From NCBI RefSeq assembly GCF_030524025.1, contig NZ_JAUNHI010000003.1, forward strand, positions 128,998-192,997: 64,000 nucleotides of DNA, in the 5' to 3' direction. This document shows, piece by piece, positions 30,443-40,152 of this stretch (its first letter is position 1; every line of letters begins with the position of its first letter). This DNA is from Actinomyces sp. (GTDB lineage: Bacteria; Actinomycetota; Actinomycetes; Actinomycetales; Actinomycetaceae). The position numbers were made by a program, and so were the translations under genes. Below the pieces are notes generated by a model. It saw only the letters and a program-made list of their open reading frames with translations. It was not told where the DNA came from and searched no databases.

Positions 30443-31096
30443 TCAGGGCTGCGGCATGTCGGCGGCCCGGGCAGGCACCACCTGGGCGGCGGGCTCGTGG
30501 AGGGCGGGCAGCGTGCGCGGCTTGTAGGCGGGGCGGGAGCCCTCGTAGGCGGCGATCTCCTCCTCGTGGGTCAGGGTCAGGGAGATGTCATCCAGGCCCT
30601 CCATGAGGGTCCAACGCACGTAGTCGTCGATGGCGAAGGTGGTGCGCAGGCCACCGGCCTCGACCGTGCGGTTCTCCAGGTCGACCGTCACCTCCGCGCC
30701 GGGCTCGGACTCCAGGATCTTCCACAGCTGCTCGGTGTCCTCCTGGGTCAGGACTCCCGCGACGAGCCCCTGCTTGCCCGCGTTGCCGCGGAAGATGTCG
30801 GCGAAGCGCGGAGCCAGGACCACCTTGAAGCCGTAGTCCTTGAGCGCCCACACCGCGTGCTCACGCGAGGAGCCGGTGCCGAAGTCGGGGCCCGCCACGA
30901 GGACGGAGGCACGGGCGTAGGCCTCCTGGTTGAGGATGAAGTCGGGCTCACCGGCGCGCCACGAGGCGAACAGGGCGTCCTCGAAACCCGTGCGGGTGAT
31001 GCGCTTGAGGTAGACCGCGGGGATGATCTGGTCGGTGTCGACGGCGCTGCGGCGCAGGGGGGCGCCGATGCCGGTGTGGCGGATGAACTTGTCCAT
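30443..31096 (-). CDS. leuD: 3-isopropylmalate dehydratase small subunit
   Basis: This 217-residue swivel-domain subunit of isopropylmalate isomerase acts in leucine synthesis. It has [14 protein letters not shown], the substrate-recognition loop [17 protein letters not shown], and [16 protein letters not shown]. It lies 22 nt after leuC and ends in a Pro/Ala tail not needed for function. Confidence 0.97.
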   Translation of the reverse strand: MDKFIRHTGIGAPLRRSAVDTDQIIPAVYLKRITRTGFEDALFASWRAGEPDFILNQEAYARASVLVAGPDFGTGSSREHAVWALKDYGFKVVLAPRFADIFRGNAGKQGLVAGVLTQEDTEQLWKILESEPGAEVTVDLENRTVEAGGLRTTFAIDDYVRWTLMEGLDDISLTLTHEEEIAAYEGSRPAYKPRTLPALHEPAAQVVPARAADMPQP

Positions 31097-31118
31097 GGTG
31101 GGATCTCCTTGCTCCGGC

Positions 31119-32525
31119 TCAGGCGCCCAGGTCGGCGGGGGCGGACAGCGTGCCGCGCACGGCGGTGGCCGCGGCCACGACCGGCGAGACGAGGTGGGTG
31201 CGCCCGCCCGTGCCCTGACGCCCCTCGAAGTTGCGGTTGGAGGTCGAGGCGGCCCGCTCCCCCGGGGCGAGCTTGTCGGGGTTCATCGCCAGGCACATCG
31301 AGCAGCCGGCGTTGCGCCACTCGGCGCCGAAGTCCGTGAAGACCTGGTCCAAGCCCTCGGCCTCGGCCTGGATGCGGATGCGCGCCGAGGCGGGCACGAC
31401 GAGCATGCGCACCCCCGGCGCCTTCCTGCGGCCCCGCAGGACCTCGGCCGCGGCGCGCAGGTCCTCGATACGGCCGTTGGTGCAGCTGCCCAGGAAGACG
31501 GCGTCGACCCGAATGTCGCGCAGCGGCGTGCCGGGGGTCAGGTCCATGTACTCGATGGCCCGCTCGGCCGCCCGGCGCTCGTTGGCGTCGGCGATGTCCT
31601 CGGGCACCGGCACGTTGGCCGAGATGGGCAGGCCCTGGCCCGGGTTGGTCCCCCAGGTCACGTAGGGCTCGATGTCGGCGGCCTCCAGGACCACCTCGGT
31701 GTCGAAGACGGCGTCGTCATCGCTGCGCAGCGAGCGCCAGTAGGTCACGGCCTCGTCCCAGTCCTGGCCGACCGGGGCGTGCGGACGCCCGGCGAGGTAG
31801 TCGACAGTGGTCTGGTCGGGGGCGATCATGCCGGCCCGGGCACCGGCCTCGATGCTCATGTTGCAGATCGTCATACGCGCCTCCATCGACAACTGCTCGA
31901 TGGCCCGGCCGCGATACTCGATGACGTGTCCCTGGGCGCCGTTGGTGCCGATCTTGGCGATGATGGCCAGGATGATATCCTTGGCGCCGCTGCCCGCAGG
32001 CAGCTCGCCGTCGATGCGCACGCTCATCGTCTTGAACGGTGCGATGGGCAGGGTCTGGGTGGCCAGGACATGCTCGACCTGGCTCGTGCCGATGCCGAAG
32101 GCAAGCGCCCCGAAGGCGCCGTGGGTCGAGGTGTGGGAGTCCCCGCACACGACGGTCATGCCCGGCTGGGTCAGGCCCAGCTGGGGGCCGACAGCGTGGA
32201 CGATGCCCTGGTCGGCGTCGCCCAGGGAGTGCAGGCGCACCCCGAACTCGGCGCAGTTGGCCCGCAGCGTGTCGATCTGGGTGCGGCTGGTCAGGTCGGC
32301 GATCGGCAGGTCGATGTCGAGGGTCGGGGTGTTGTGGTCCTCGGTGGCCAGCGTCAGGTCGGGACGGCGGACACGGCGACCGGCCAGGCGCAGGCCCTCG
32401 AAGGCCTGGGGGCTGGTGACCTCGTGGACGAGGTGGAGGTCGATGTAGAGGAGGTCGGGGGCCCCGTCGGCGCCCTGAGCGACGACGTGGTCGCGCCAAA
32501 CCTTCTGCGCGAGGGTCATTCCCAT
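31119..32525 (-). CDS. leuC: 3-isopropylmalate dehydratase large subunit
   Basis: This aconitase-family subunit of 468 residues carries the [4Fe-4S] cluster. The cysteine ligands lie in [14 protein letters not shown] and [30 protein letters not shown] is the aconitase signature. A GGAAAGGAAG ribosome site precedes the ATG. It is divergent from the IclR regulator, as leuCD is from its regulator in other actinobacteria. Confidence 0.97.
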   Translation of the reverse strand: MGMTLAQKVWRDHVVAQGADGAPDLLYIDLHLVHEVTSPQAFEGLRLAGRRVRRPDLTLATEDHNTPTLDIDLPIADLTSRTQIDTLRANCAEFGVRLHSLGDADQGIVHAVGPQLGLTQPGMTVVCGDSHTSTHGAFGALAFGIGTSQVEHVLATQTLPIAPFKTMSVRIDGELPAGSGAKDIILAIIAKIGTNGAQGHVIEYRGRAIEQLSMEARMTICNMSIEAGARAGMIAPDQTTVDYLAGRPHAPVGQDWDEAVTYWRSLRSDDDAVFDTEVVLEAADIEPYVTWGTNPGQGLPISANVPVPEDIADANERRAAERAIEYMDLTPGTPLRDIRVDAVFLGSCTNGRIEDLRAAAEVLRGRRKAPGVRMLVVPASARIRIQAEAEGLDQVFTDFGAEWRNAGCSMCLAMNPDKLAPGERAASTSNRNFEGRQGTGGRTHLVSPVVAAATAVRGTLSAPADLGA

Positions 32526-32654
32526 CGCTACGCTTCCTTTCCTGGAGGTTGGCCCGGTCCCGGAGCTGCGGGCTCGGGGTCGCCTCGGGCACGGCTCCGG
32601 CGGCGGTGTGGACGTGAAAGTGCCGACACTGCGCCAGTGATCCGGTCAAAGTAC

Positions 32655-32684
32655 TTGAGATCTCATCTCGTGGGATGGCAGTAT
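32655..32684 (+). promoter_or_regulatory. IclR-regulator promoter with palindromic operator
   Basis: TTGAGA (32655-32660) and CAGTAT (32679-32684) are spaced by 18 nt. The perfect palindrome TGAGATCTCA (32656-32665) overlaps the -35. The -10 ends 6 nt before ATG, so the mRNA may be leaderless. The palindrome is a plausible site for autoregulation or for control of the divergent leuCD. Confidence 0.5.
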
Positions 32685-32690
32685 CAGATT

Positions 32691-33431
32691 ATGGACGCGT
32701 TGAATGACGTGGAGAGCAGCAGCGGGGTCGGAGTGATCGACAAGGCCGCGCTGGTCATGAGCGCGCTGGAGGCCGGGCCTGCGACCCTCGCCCAGCTGGT
32801 GGCGACGACCCACCTCGCGCGGCCCACGGCCCACCGGATCGCCGTGGCCCTGGAGTACCACCGGCTCGTGTCCCGCGACTCCCAGGGCCGCTTCGTCCTG
32901 GGGCCGCGGCTCAACGAGCTGGCCTCGGCCGCCGGCGAGGACCACCTCCTGGCCGCGGCGGGCCCCGTCCTGGCGGCCCTGCGCGACAAGACCCACGAGT
33001 CGGCCCAGCTCTACCGCCGCCAGGGCGACGTGCGCATCTGCGTGGCCAACGCCGAGCGGCCGATCGGGCTGCGCGACTCCATCCCGGTGGGCGCGACGAT
33101 GTCGATGCAGGGCGGCTCGGGAGCCCAGGTCCTCCTGGCCTGGGAGGAGCCCGACCGGCTCCACCGGGGCCTGGTGGGCGCCCGCTTCAACGCCACCATG
33201 CTCTCGGCCGTGCGGCGCCGGGGCTGGGCCCAGTCCGTGGGCGAGCGGGAGCCGGGGGTGGCCAGCGTCTCGGCGCCCGTGCGCGGCACCGGGGGCAAGG
33301 TAGTGGCCGCGGTGTCGATCTCCGGGCCGATCGAGCGCATGGGTCGCCAGCCGGGCCGGGTCCACGGCGCCGTCGTCATGGCCGCGGCGCGCCGCCTGTC
33401 GGAGGTGCTGCGCTCCTCCGACGAGGGCTGA
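32691..33431 (+). CDS. IclR-family regulator of leucine genes (NdgR/LtbR-like)
   Basis: The 246-residue regulator has an N-terminal winged helix (about 18-80; ATLAQLVATTHLARPTAHRIAVAL) and a C-terminal IclR effector domain (about 95-240). Proteins of this type divergent from leuC (NdgR in Streptomyces, LtbR in Corynebacterium, Rv2989 in Mycobacterium) control leuCD and other amino-acid genes. Assignment to that subgroup comes from context. ATG 32691 is preferred because the promoter elements lie directly upstream. Confidence 0.9.
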   Translation: MDALNDVESSSGVGVIDKAALVMSALEAGPATLAQLVATTHLARPTAHRIAVALEYHRLVSRDSQGRFVLGPRLNELASAAGEDHLLAAAGPVLAALRDKTHESAQLYRRQGDVRICVANAERPIGLRDSIPVGATMSMQGGSGAQVLLAWEEPDRLHRGLVGARFNATMLSAVRRRGWAQSVGEREPGVASVSAPVRGTGGKVVAAVSISGPIERMGRQPGRVHGAVVMAAARRLSEVLRSSDEG

Positions 33432-33466
33432 CCGGCGCCCTGCGGCACGGGACGGCGGGAGCCTCG

Positions 33467-33472
33467 TAGACT
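33467..33472 (+). promoter_or_regulatory. Candidate -10 (TAGACT) of the glycosyltransferase gene
   Basis: The hexamer ends 7 nt before ATG 33480 with no ribosome site between, giving the same leaderless geometry seen elsewhere in the window. Confidence 0.45.
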
Positions 33473-33479
33473 CCGCCCC

Positions 33480-34619
33480 ATGCGCAGGACCCTTCTCGTC
33501 ACCAACGACTTCCCGCCCGTGGTCGGAGGGATCCAGTCCTACCTCGAGGACTACGCGCGGCGGCTGCCCGCCGAGGACCTGGTCGTGCTGGCCTCCACGC
33601 CCCCCGAGGGGCCCGAGGCGGCGGCCGCCTACGACGCCACCGCCCCCTTCACCGTCGTGCGCATGCCCACGCGCGTGCTGCTGCCCACCCCGGACGTGCG
33701 CGCCCGCATGCGCCGGCTCATTGAGGACGAGCGCATCGAGACCGTCTGGTTCGGCGCCGCCGCCCCGCTGGGGCTCTTGGGGGGCACGGCCAAGCGGGCC
33801 GGGGCCACGCGGGTCATCGCCACCACCCACGGCCACGAGGTCGGCTGGTCGATGCTGCCCGGCGCGCGCCAGGCACTGGGCCGCATCCTGGAGCAGGCCG
33901 ACGTCGTCACCTACATCTCGGAGTACACCCTGGGCCGCCTGCGCCCCCTCGTTCCCCGGGGAACCCGGACCCTGCGCCTGCCCAGCGGGATCGACGTCGA
34001 GCGCTTCCACCCCGACCCGGCGGCCCGCCTGCGGCTGCGGGAGCGCTACGGCCTGGGCGAGGCGCCCACCGCGGTGTGCGTCTCTCGGCTCGTGGCGCGC
34101 AAGGGCCAGGACTCCCTCATCGAGGCCTGGCCCCGCGTCGTGGCCCAGGTGCCCGACGCCCGCCTCGTCATCGTCGGCTGGGGCTCCTACGCCCGTCGGC
34201 TGGCACTGGCCCGGCGCTCCTCGCCGGTGCGTGACCACATCGTCCTGACCGGCAAGGTGGCGGCCGAGGAGCTGCCCGGGCATGTGGCCATGGGTGACGT
34301 GTTCGCCATGCCCTGCCGCACCCGGGGCGGCGGCCTGGACGTCGAGGGCCTGGGCATCGTCTTCCTCGAGGCCTCGGCCACCGGGCTGCCCGTCATCGCG
34401 GGCACGAGCGGCGGCGCACCGGAGACGGTGGTCGAGGGGGTGACCGGATCGGTGGTCGACGGCCGCGACGAGGAGGCCCTGGTGGCGGCCCTCGTCCGCC
34501 AGCTCGCGGACCCCGGCCTGCGCGCCCGGATGGGGGCGGCCGGACGCGAGCTGATGATCGAGCGGTGGACCTGGCCCTCCCTGGTCGACAGCCTCGTCGA
34601 GGCCGTGGACGCCCGGTGA
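33480..34619 (+). CDS. GT4 mannosyltransferase (PimB/PimC-like)
   Basis: This 379-residue GT-B fold enzyme has N-terminal VTNDFPPVVGGIQSYL and C-terminal nucleotide-sugar motif GLGIVFLEASATGLPVIAGTSGGAPE with the EX7E pattern. Its closest recognised family is GDP-mannose-dependent alpha-mannosyltransferases that extend phosphatidylinositol mannosides. The insert CRTRGGGLDVEGLG is typical of PimB. It is expected on the cytoplasmic face of the membrane. The exact acceptor is not proven by sequence. Confidence 0.85.
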   Translation: MRRTLLVTNDFPPVVGGIQSYLEDYARRLPAEDLVVLASTPPEGPEAAAAYDATAPFTVVRMPTRVLLPTPDVRARMRRLIEDERIETVWFGAAAPLGLLGGTAKRAGATRVIATTHGHEVGWSMLPGARQALGRILEQADVVTYISEYTLGRLRPLVPRGTRTLRLPSGIDVERFHPDPAARLRLRERYGLGEAPTAVCVSRLVARKGQDSLIEAWPRVVAQVPDARLVIVGWGSYARRLALARRSSPVRDHIVLTGKVAAEELPGHVAMGDVFAMPCRTRGGGLDVEGLGIVFLEASATGLPVIAGTSGGAPETVVEGVTGSVVDGRDEEALVAALVRQLADPGLRARMGAAGRELMIERWTWPSLVDSLVEAVDAR

Positions 34620-34629
34620 GCCGGGCGGC

Positions 34630-35088
34630 TCAGGCGCGGTCGGTGCGGCTGGCGCGCAGTCCCGCGATGGCCCGCTCGAAGTCCTCCAGGGAGTTGAAGT
34701 CGGAGTAGACCGAGGCGAAGCGGAGGTAGGCGACCTCGTCGAGCTCGCGCAGCGGCCCGAGGATCGCCAGGCCCACCTCGTGGGAGTCGACCAGCGACTG
34801 GCCCGTGTGCCGGATCGCCTCCTCGACCTTGTGCGCCAGTAGGGCCAGGTCGTCCTCGGACACGGGACGTCCCTGGCAGGCCCTGCGCACGCCGACGATC
34901 ACTTTGGTGCGGGAGAAGGGCTCGATCGCCCCGGAGCGCTTGCGCACCGACAGGCTGGCGGTCTCGATGGTGGTGAAGCGGCTCCCGCACTGGGTGCACT
35001 CGCGCCTGCGGCGGATCGACATGCCGTCCTCGACCGTCCGGGAGTCAACGACGCGGGACCCGTCGTGTCGGCAGAAGGGGCAGTGCAC
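34630..35088 (-). CDS. nrdR: Transcriptional repressor NrdR
   Basis: NrdR is a zinc-ribbon and ATP-cone repressor of ribonucleotide reductase genes, 152 residues. GTG 35088 starts [17 protein letters not shown]; the upstream ATG 35106 is less likely because GGAGGAG lies 6 nt before the GTG. Zinc ligands are CPFC and CTQCG. The ATP cone runs from about 47 to 137 ([16 protein letters not shown]). It follows the SOS-type LysM gene on the same strand. Confidence 0.95.
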   Translation of the reverse strand: MHCPFCRHDGSRVVDSRTVEDGMSIRRRRECTQCGSRFTTIETASLSVRKRSGAIEPFSRTKVIVGVRRACQGRPVSEDDLALLAHKVEEAIRHTGQSLVDSHEVGLAILGPLRELDEVAYLRFASVYSDFNSLEDFERAIAGLRASRTDRA

Positions 35089-35164
35089 GCGTGGCTCCTC
35101 CGACATCAGGTGGCATATGTCCTGTCCGGAGGGTAGGCACGCGCGCCCGCTCACCGCAAGCCCG

Positions 35165-35875
35165 TCACTGGACCGGGACGAGAAGGGTCTGCCCCGGCTG
35201 GAGGGTCGAGGTGCTCGGGTCGTTGAGCTCGACGATCTGGGCCATCGCCTCATCGACGTCCGAGGCACCGGTCGCGGCCGCCAGGTCCCACAAGGACTGC
35301 CCCTGCCCCACCGTGGCGGTCCTCGTGTGCTGCACGGCCGAGTCGAAGCCCGCCACGACGATGCCGGCGGCCACGATGGCGGCGGCGGCGAGCACCCCGG
35401 CCCCGGCGGCCAGGAGACGGCGCAGCACGAGCGGCGCCGGGACCCCGGCCTCGCGCCGCGGCTCACGGGCGGCCGGGACCGCCGCACGGTCCGCTGCGGC
35501 TCCGCGCGCCGCGACCGAGCCGCGGCGACGAGCCCGCACGGCCGGGTGGTTGGGCGCCAGCTCCTCCAGGTCCTCGAGCCGCGTGCGAGCCACCGCCGAG
35601 ACACGACCCTCAGCCGCGCGACGGGGCCGGGGAGCCGCGGGCCGGCGGGCCGAGCGCGGGGCCGTCTCCCCGGCCTCCCGGCCGCTCCGGGTCGGAGCCA
35701 CCGGCTCGCCGGAGGTCACGAGCCGCAGATGAGCCCGGCCCACGCCCCGGGGGCCGGGAGCAGCCGACTCCGGGGCGGCTGGTCCCGCCACACCGGCACG
35801 CTCGGCACCGGCACGCTCGGCACCGGAGTTGACGAGGCGCAGCCGGGGCGAGGGCGGGATCGCGAGAGCACTCAT
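35165..35875 (-). CDS. LysM membrane protein, likely SOS cell-division inhibitor
   Basis: The 236-residue protein has a long basic, Ala/Pro-rich cytoplasmic part (about 1-145), one transmembrane helix (about 147-172) and an extracellular LysM domain (about 183-236; [15 protein letters not shown]...[12 protein letters not shown]). In actinobacteria the gene divergent from lexA usually encodes a LexA-regulated division suppressor (DivS in Corynebacterium, Rv2719c in Mycobacterium, YneA in Bacillus). Two LexA boxes lie just upstream of its GGAGG ribosome site, so SOS control is well supported. Division inhibition is inferred from family and context. Confidence 0.82.
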   Translation of the reverse strand: MSALAIPPSPRLRLVNSGAERAGAERAGVAGPAAPESAAPGPRGVGRAHLRLVTSGEPVAPTRSGREAGETAPRSARRPAAPRPRRAAEGRVSAVARTRLEDLEELAPNHPAVRARRRGSVAARGAAADRAAVPAAREPRREAGVPAPLVLRRLLAAGAGVLAAAAIVAAGIVVAGFDSAVQHTRTATVGQGQSLWDLAAATGASDVDEAMAQIVELNDPSTSTLQPGQTLLVPVQ

Positions 35876-35889
35876 GGGACAACCTCCTG

Positions 35890-35901
35890 GAACACATGTT
35901 C
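35890..35901. promoter_or_regulatory. LexA box 1
   Basis: GAACACATGTTC is a perfect palindromic match to the Gram-positive/actinobacterial consensus GAAC-N4-GTTC. It lies between the LysM gene's -10 and its ribosome site. Confidence 0.85.
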
Positions 35902-35904
35902 GAC

Positions 35905-35916
35905 GAACATCTGTTC
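35905..35916. promoter_or_regulatory. LexA box 2
   Basis: GAACATCTGTTC lies 15 bp centre-to-centre from box 1, just downstream of a TATCGT -10 candidate (35926-35921, minus) for the LysM gene. The -35 candidate is CTGGAC, 18 nt farther up. Confidence 0.85.
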
Positions 35917-35958
35917 GATACGATAGCGGCCGCAGGCGGACGCGTCCAGCACATCTTC

Positions 35959-35970
35959 GAACACATGTTT
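35959..35970. promoter_or_regulatory. LexA box 3 (lexA autoregulation)
   Basis: GAACACATGTTT matches the consensus with one change and overlaps the first bases of the lexA -35 element, as expected for self-repression. Confidence 0.8.
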
Positions 35971-35997
35971 GAATGCGTGGACGTTCCGCCGTAGGCT
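35969..35997 (+). promoter_or_regulatory. lexA promoter
   Basis: TTGAAT (35969-35974) and TAGGCT (35992-35997) are spaced by exactly 17 nt. Transcription would start near 36004, about 94 nt before the lexA ATG. Confidence 0.65.
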
Positions 35998-36097
35998 GGA
36001 CCCATCAAGGTCATCACGGGGCACCGACATGAATTCGCCCCTCCCGCCCCCGGGCGGCAGAGGGGGCGGACCCCGGCACACGAAGGGAGGGCCGCCG

Positions 36098-36850
36098 ATG
36101 ATCGGGGGCACCGAGCACGAGCGCGACCCGCGGACCGGGCCGGTCGCACAGGCCCTGGAGGGGCTCGACGCACGGGCCCGGGCGGTCTACGACACCGTGC
36201 GCGAGGCGGTTGCCTCCCACGGCTACCCGCCCTCGATGCGGGAGATCGGGGCGAGGGTCGGGCTGACCAGCCCGTCGTCGGTCAAGCACCAGCTCGACAA
36301 GCTCGAGAGGCTCGGCCTGGTGCGCCGCGACCCGAACCGGCCGCGGGCGCTGGAGGTCATCGCCCCGGCGGCCGAGCGGCCCGGCCCGCCGGAGGCGGCG
36401 GCGCCGGCGCCCGCGGGGCCTCCGGCCCCGGCCGTGCCGCTCCTGCCCGGGATTGGGCAGGGGGAGGCGGTCGCCGTCCCCCTCGTGGGACGGATCGCCG
36501 CGGGCTCACCCATCCTGGCCGAGCAGGAGGTCGAGGACGTCATGGCGCTGCCGCGTCGGCTGACCGGTGAGGGCCGGCTCTTCATGCTCCAGGTCGAGGG
36601 GGACTCGATGGTAGAGGCGGCGATCTGCGACGGTGACTGGGTCGTCGTGCGCGCCCAGGCCGACGCCTCCAACGGAGACATCGTGGCGGCGATGGTCCAG
36701 GACGTCGACGGTGCGAGCGCCACCGTCAAGGTCCTGTCCCGCAAGGACGGCCACCAGTGGCTCCTGCCCCGCAACGCCGACTACTCCCCGATCCCCGGTG
36801 ACGAGGCGACCATCATGGGCAAGGTCGTCACCGTGCTGCGCGCCCTGTAG
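36098..36850 (+). CDS. lexA: LexA repressor
   Basis: This SOS master repressor and self-cleaving serine protease is 250 residues long. Its N-terminal winged helix (about 22-90) contains [24 protein letters not shown] Pro/Ala linker (about 90-120) leads to the S24 domain with cleavage site Ala135-Gly136 (GRIAAGSP), nucleophile Ser170 (EGDSMVE) and Lys211 ([11 protein letters not shown]). ATG 36098 follows a GAGG site 7 nt away; an in-frame ATG at 36029 has none. Three LexA boxes lie between it and the divergent LysM gene. Confidence 0.96.
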   Translation: MIGGTEHERDPRTGPVAQALEGLDARARAVYDTVREAVASHGYPPSMREIGARVGLTSPSSVKHQLDKLERLGLVRRDPNRPRALEVIAPAAERPGPPEAAAPAPAGPPAPAVPLLPGIGQGEAVAVPLVGRIAAGSPILAEQEVEDVMALPRRLTGEGRLFMLQVEGDSMVEAAICDGDWVVVRAQADASNGDIVAAMVQDVDGASATVKVLSRKDGHQWLLPRNADYSPIPGDEATIMGKVVTVLRAL

Positions 36851-36853
36851 CCC

Positions 36854-36899
36854 CGAGATCGGGACTTGTGACACCTCGAGATCGGTACATCTGGCACGT
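36854..36899. repeat. Tandem 23-nt repeat, copy A (2 units)
   Basis: Two head-to-tail units (36854-36876 and 36877-36899) each begin CGAGATCGG, starting 3 nt after the lexA stop. The unit recurs at 50743-50798 and 63886-63931. Confidence 0.8.
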
Positions 36900-36918
36900 G
36901 CGGCGCCTGGCACGACGC

Positions 36919-36952
36919 GAGGGCCCGGACCCCCTCGGGGGCCCGGGCCCTC
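36919..36952. terminator. Bidirectional terminator between lexA and ldh
   Basis: The inverted repeat GAGGGCCCGG/CCGGGCCCTC (10 bp) continues after one mismatch into 5 C-G pairs around a tiny loop. It lies between the convergent ends of lexA and ldh, with no U-tract. Confidence 0.75.
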
Positions 36953-37008
36953 AGCCCAAGGGATCCGGCTGGACGGGCCGGTTCGACGTCGAGAACGCCT
37001 CCGGGTCG

Positions 37009-38013
37009 TCAGTAGCCCAGGCCGCGGGCGACCTCGCGCAGGTGCTCCGCCGAGGCAGTCAGGCGGTCGCGCTCGTCGAGGGTCAGCGGCAGCTCGAGGC
37101 GGCGGCCCGCGCCGTTGCGCCCGACGATCGTCGGCACGGCCATGCACACATCGGAGATGCCGTGCCAGTTCTCCAGCAGCGGGGAGATGGTGAGCACGCG
37201 CTGCTCGTCGTTGAGGACGGCGGAGATGATCCGCTGAACGGCCAGGCCGACGGCGTAGTTGGTCGCCCCCTTGCCCTCGATGATGCGGTAGGCCGAGCGC
37301 ACCACGTCGTGGGCGATGCGGTCGCGCTTGGCCTGGTCGAAGACCCCGCCGTCGAGGGTCTTGCCCCACTGGGTGATCGGCACCCCTCCGATCCCGGTGG
37401 TCGACCACAGGGGGACCTCGGAGTCACCGTGCTCACCGGCGATGTAGCCGTGGATGTTCTGGGTGGCGGTGCCGGTCTCCAAGGAGACGAGGTACCGCAT
37501 CCGCGCGGTGTCGAGCACCGTGCCCGAGCCGAAGACCTGGTTCTCGGGCAGCCCGGTGATCTTCTTGGCGCAGTAGGTGACCACGTCGACCGGGTTGGCC
37601 ACGAGCAGGAAGATCGCGTTGGGGGCGACCTCGACGAGCTTGGGGAGGATCTTCTCCATGATGCCCACCGTTGCTCCGGCGAGCTCGAGGCGGGACTGCC
37701 CGGGCTTCTGCTTGGCCCCGGCGGTGATGGCCACGACGTCGGCGTCCCGGCAGATCTCGGGGTCGTCGGAGCCCAGCACGGATCCGGCCGAGGTGAACTG
37801 GATGCCCTGGGCGATGTCGAGGGCCTCGGCCTCGACCTTCTCCTTGGCGATGTCCTGCAGGACGACCTCGCGTGCGACCCCCTTGGTCACACAGGCGTAG
37901 GCCAGCGTGGAGCCGACGGCGCCGGCACCGATGATCGCCACCTTCGAGGGGCGGCCGCCTGCTGCGGTGGGGTAGGAGCCTTGGGCGCTGTTGGTGATGG
38001 TGACGTCGGACAC
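37009..38013 (-). CDS. ldh: L-lactate dehydrogenase
   Basis: The enzyme interconverts pyruvate and L-lactate with NADH and is a fermentative step consistent with an Actinomyces-like lifestyle. It is 334 residues, with Rossmann motif IIGAGAVGSTLAYA, active-site loop AGAKQKPGQSRLEL, and catalytic His in IAGEHGDSEVPLWS. GTG 38013 follows a GGAGGAATGCA site; the longer upstream frame has no similarity. Confidence 0.96.
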   Translation of the reverse strand: MSDVTITNSAQGSYPTAAGGRPSKVAIIGAGAVGSTLAYACVTKGVAREVVLQDIAKEKVEAEALDIAQGIQFTSAGSVLGSDDPEICRDADVVAITAGAKQKPGQSRLELAGATVGIMEKILPKLVEVAPNAIFLLVANPVDVVTYCAKKITGLPENQVFGSGTVLDTARMRYLVSLETGTATQNIHGYIAGEHGDSEVPLWSTTGIGGVPITQWGKTLDGGVFDQAKRDRIAHDVVRSAYRIIEGKGATNYAVGLAVQRIISAVLNDEQRVLTISPLLENWHGISDVCMAVPTIVGRNGAGRRLELPLTLDERDRLTASAEHLREVARGLGY

Positions 38014-38110
38014 TGCATTCCTCCGAATCAGGGTGGGGTGGCAAGGCGGTCTCGCCCCGTGCAGGTTCAAGGCTACGCGCCACCGAGCCCTGCCCGCAGG
38101 GGCGTTGGAC

Positions 38111-40145
38111 CTAACTCGTGGACGAATCCGGACTTGTGGACGAATCCCGGTCGGCCAGGCGTGCCAACGCCCCCAGGACGATCTCCCTGTCCCGCGTGGG
38201 CCACAGCGGCGGCATGGAGCGGGCCAGGAAGGCGCCGTACCGGGCGGTGCGCAGGCGCGGGTCGAGAACCGCCACGACCCCGCGGTCCTCGGCCCGGCGC
38301 ACGAGCCGCCCCGCGCCTTGGGCCAGGAGGAGGGCGGCGTGCACCGCGGAGACCGCCATGAATCCGTTGCCCCCGGCGGCCTCCACGGCCTCCGAGCGGG
38401 CCTGGGCGACCGGGTCGTCGGGCCGGGGAAAGGGGATGCGGTCGATGACGACGAGCCGGCAGGCGCGTCCGGGCACGTCGACCCCCTGCCACAGGGACAG
38501 GGTGCCCACCAGGCAGGCGTCCTCCTCGGCGGCGAAAGCCTCGACGAGCGTGGGCAGCTGGTCCTCGCCCTGGGCGTACACGGTCAGGTCGGTCGCGCCG
38601 CGCAGCACCTCGGCGGCCTCCTGGGCGGCGCGCCGCGAGGAGAACAGGCCCAGCATCCCGCCGCCGGAGGCCTCCGCCAGGGCCAGGACCTCGTCGAGGG
38701 CCGCCTCGGAGATGCCCACGCCCGGGCGTGGCAGGTGGGTGGGGGTGTACAGGATGCCTTGACGGCCATAGTCGAAGGGCGTCCCCACGTCGATGCCGCG
38801 CCAGCTGGAGCCCGCCAGGCTCAGCCCCAGGGCGTGGGCCATGGGCTCGAATCCGCCGCCCAGGGACAAGGTGGCCGAGGTGAGCACCGCGGCCCTGTCG
38901 TCCAGGAGGGTGTCGGCCACGCTTCCGGCGACGTCGATCGGGGCCAGGGTGAGCCGGGGAGGATCTGGCCCCCAGACGAGGGCGCTCGACCCAGGCGACG
39001 TCGCGGCGCTGCGCCACCGAGTCGGAGGTCATCCGTGCCGCCGCCTCCACGAGCTCGTTGAGCGCGGTGCGGGCCAGGGCGGTCCCGCCCGCGGCCTGGC
39101 CTGCGTTCCTCTCGGACCCCTTGGCGGCCTCGCGCAGGTCGGTGAGCACCTGGCGCGCGGCGGCCTCGACCACGACGAGCGCCTCGCGCAGGGCCTGCGG
39201 CAGCCCTCCGGCCAGCCGGCCGTCGGGCAGGTCGGCCAGGACCAGCTGGAGCCCCTGCCCGGCCGACTCCAGGTCGGCGACCAGGACCGAGGCGTGCTTG
39301 CGGGCCGTGGCCGCCACCCGCGCCACGGCGGAGGCCGACAGGCTCACCGTGCCCTGGGAGCGGACCCGGTCGGCGAGCTCGTGGGCCTCGTCGACGACGA
39401 GCACCCTGTGCTCGGGCAGGACCCCGGTGTTGCCGGCGGCCGCGATGCCCAGCATGGCGTGGTTGGTCACGACGACATCGGCCTGGGCGGCGGCTGCCCG
39501 CGCGAGCTCGGGGAAGCACTCGGTGCGCAGGGGGCACGACGGCCCCAGGCACTCGGCCCGGGACACCGAGACCTGGGCCCAGACGCGGTCCGGCACGCCC
39601 GGCGCGAGGTCGTCGCGGTCGCCGGTGTCGGTCGTGGCCGCCCACTGGCGCAGGCGCACGACCTGCTCCCCCGTGCTCGTCGCCTCCCCCCGGCCCGTGC
39701 GCGGGGCGCGGGCGGCCTGCCCGGCGGAGAACAGGGCGTCGTCGTCCTCCGGGTAACCGCCCGCCAGGCGGTGGCGGCACAGGTAGTTCTGCCAGCCCTT
39801 GAGCAGGGCGACCACCGGACGGGTCCCGGTGACCGCCTCGACGGCGTCGGCCGCCACCGGCGCGTCCTTGGTCAGGACCTGGCGCTGGAGGGCCAGGGTC
39901 GCGGTCGACACGACGGCGCGCTGGCCGGTGTCGACGGCATGGACCATGACCGGCACGAGGTAGGCCAGCGACTTGCCGGTCCCGGTTCCCGCCTGGACGA
40001 GCAGGTGCTCCCCGTCGAGGGCGGCCGCCACCTGGCGGGCCATCTCGGACTGTCCCTGCCGCGGGCTGCCACCCAGGCGCGCGACGGCACCGGCCAGGGC
40101 GGTCTCGGTGCGCGCCGGAGGGTCCTGCGGGCTCTGTGCGCTCAC
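38111..40145 (-). pseudogene. dinG: DinG/YoaA-type helicase, frameshifted
   Basis: This superfamily 2 Fe-S helicase acts in DNA repair. The N-terminal half (GTG 40145 to about 38985) carries Walker A AGTGTGKSLAY, Fe-S cysteines (YLCRHR, CLGPSCPLRTEC) and DEAH box VVDEAHELAD. After DVAWVE near 38986 the frame changes. The C-terminal half continues in another frame (LVWGPDPPRLTLAPIDVAG, then VLTSATLS, QGVDVPGRACRLVVIDRIPFPRPDDP, QGAGRLVR) to the TAG at 38111. Both halves are otherwise intact, so the lesion is recent, or a sequencing error, or recoding. GTG 40145 lies 7 nt after the hflX stop, so it belongs to the hflX transcript. Confidence 0.85.
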
Positions 40146-40152
40146 CGAGGCC

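Noticed and set aside
32526..32640. Leader peptide upstream of leuC
   Set aside because: A GTG frame running to just before leuC has no leucine-codon cluster, no suitable -10 and no stem-loop pair, so attenuation is not supported.
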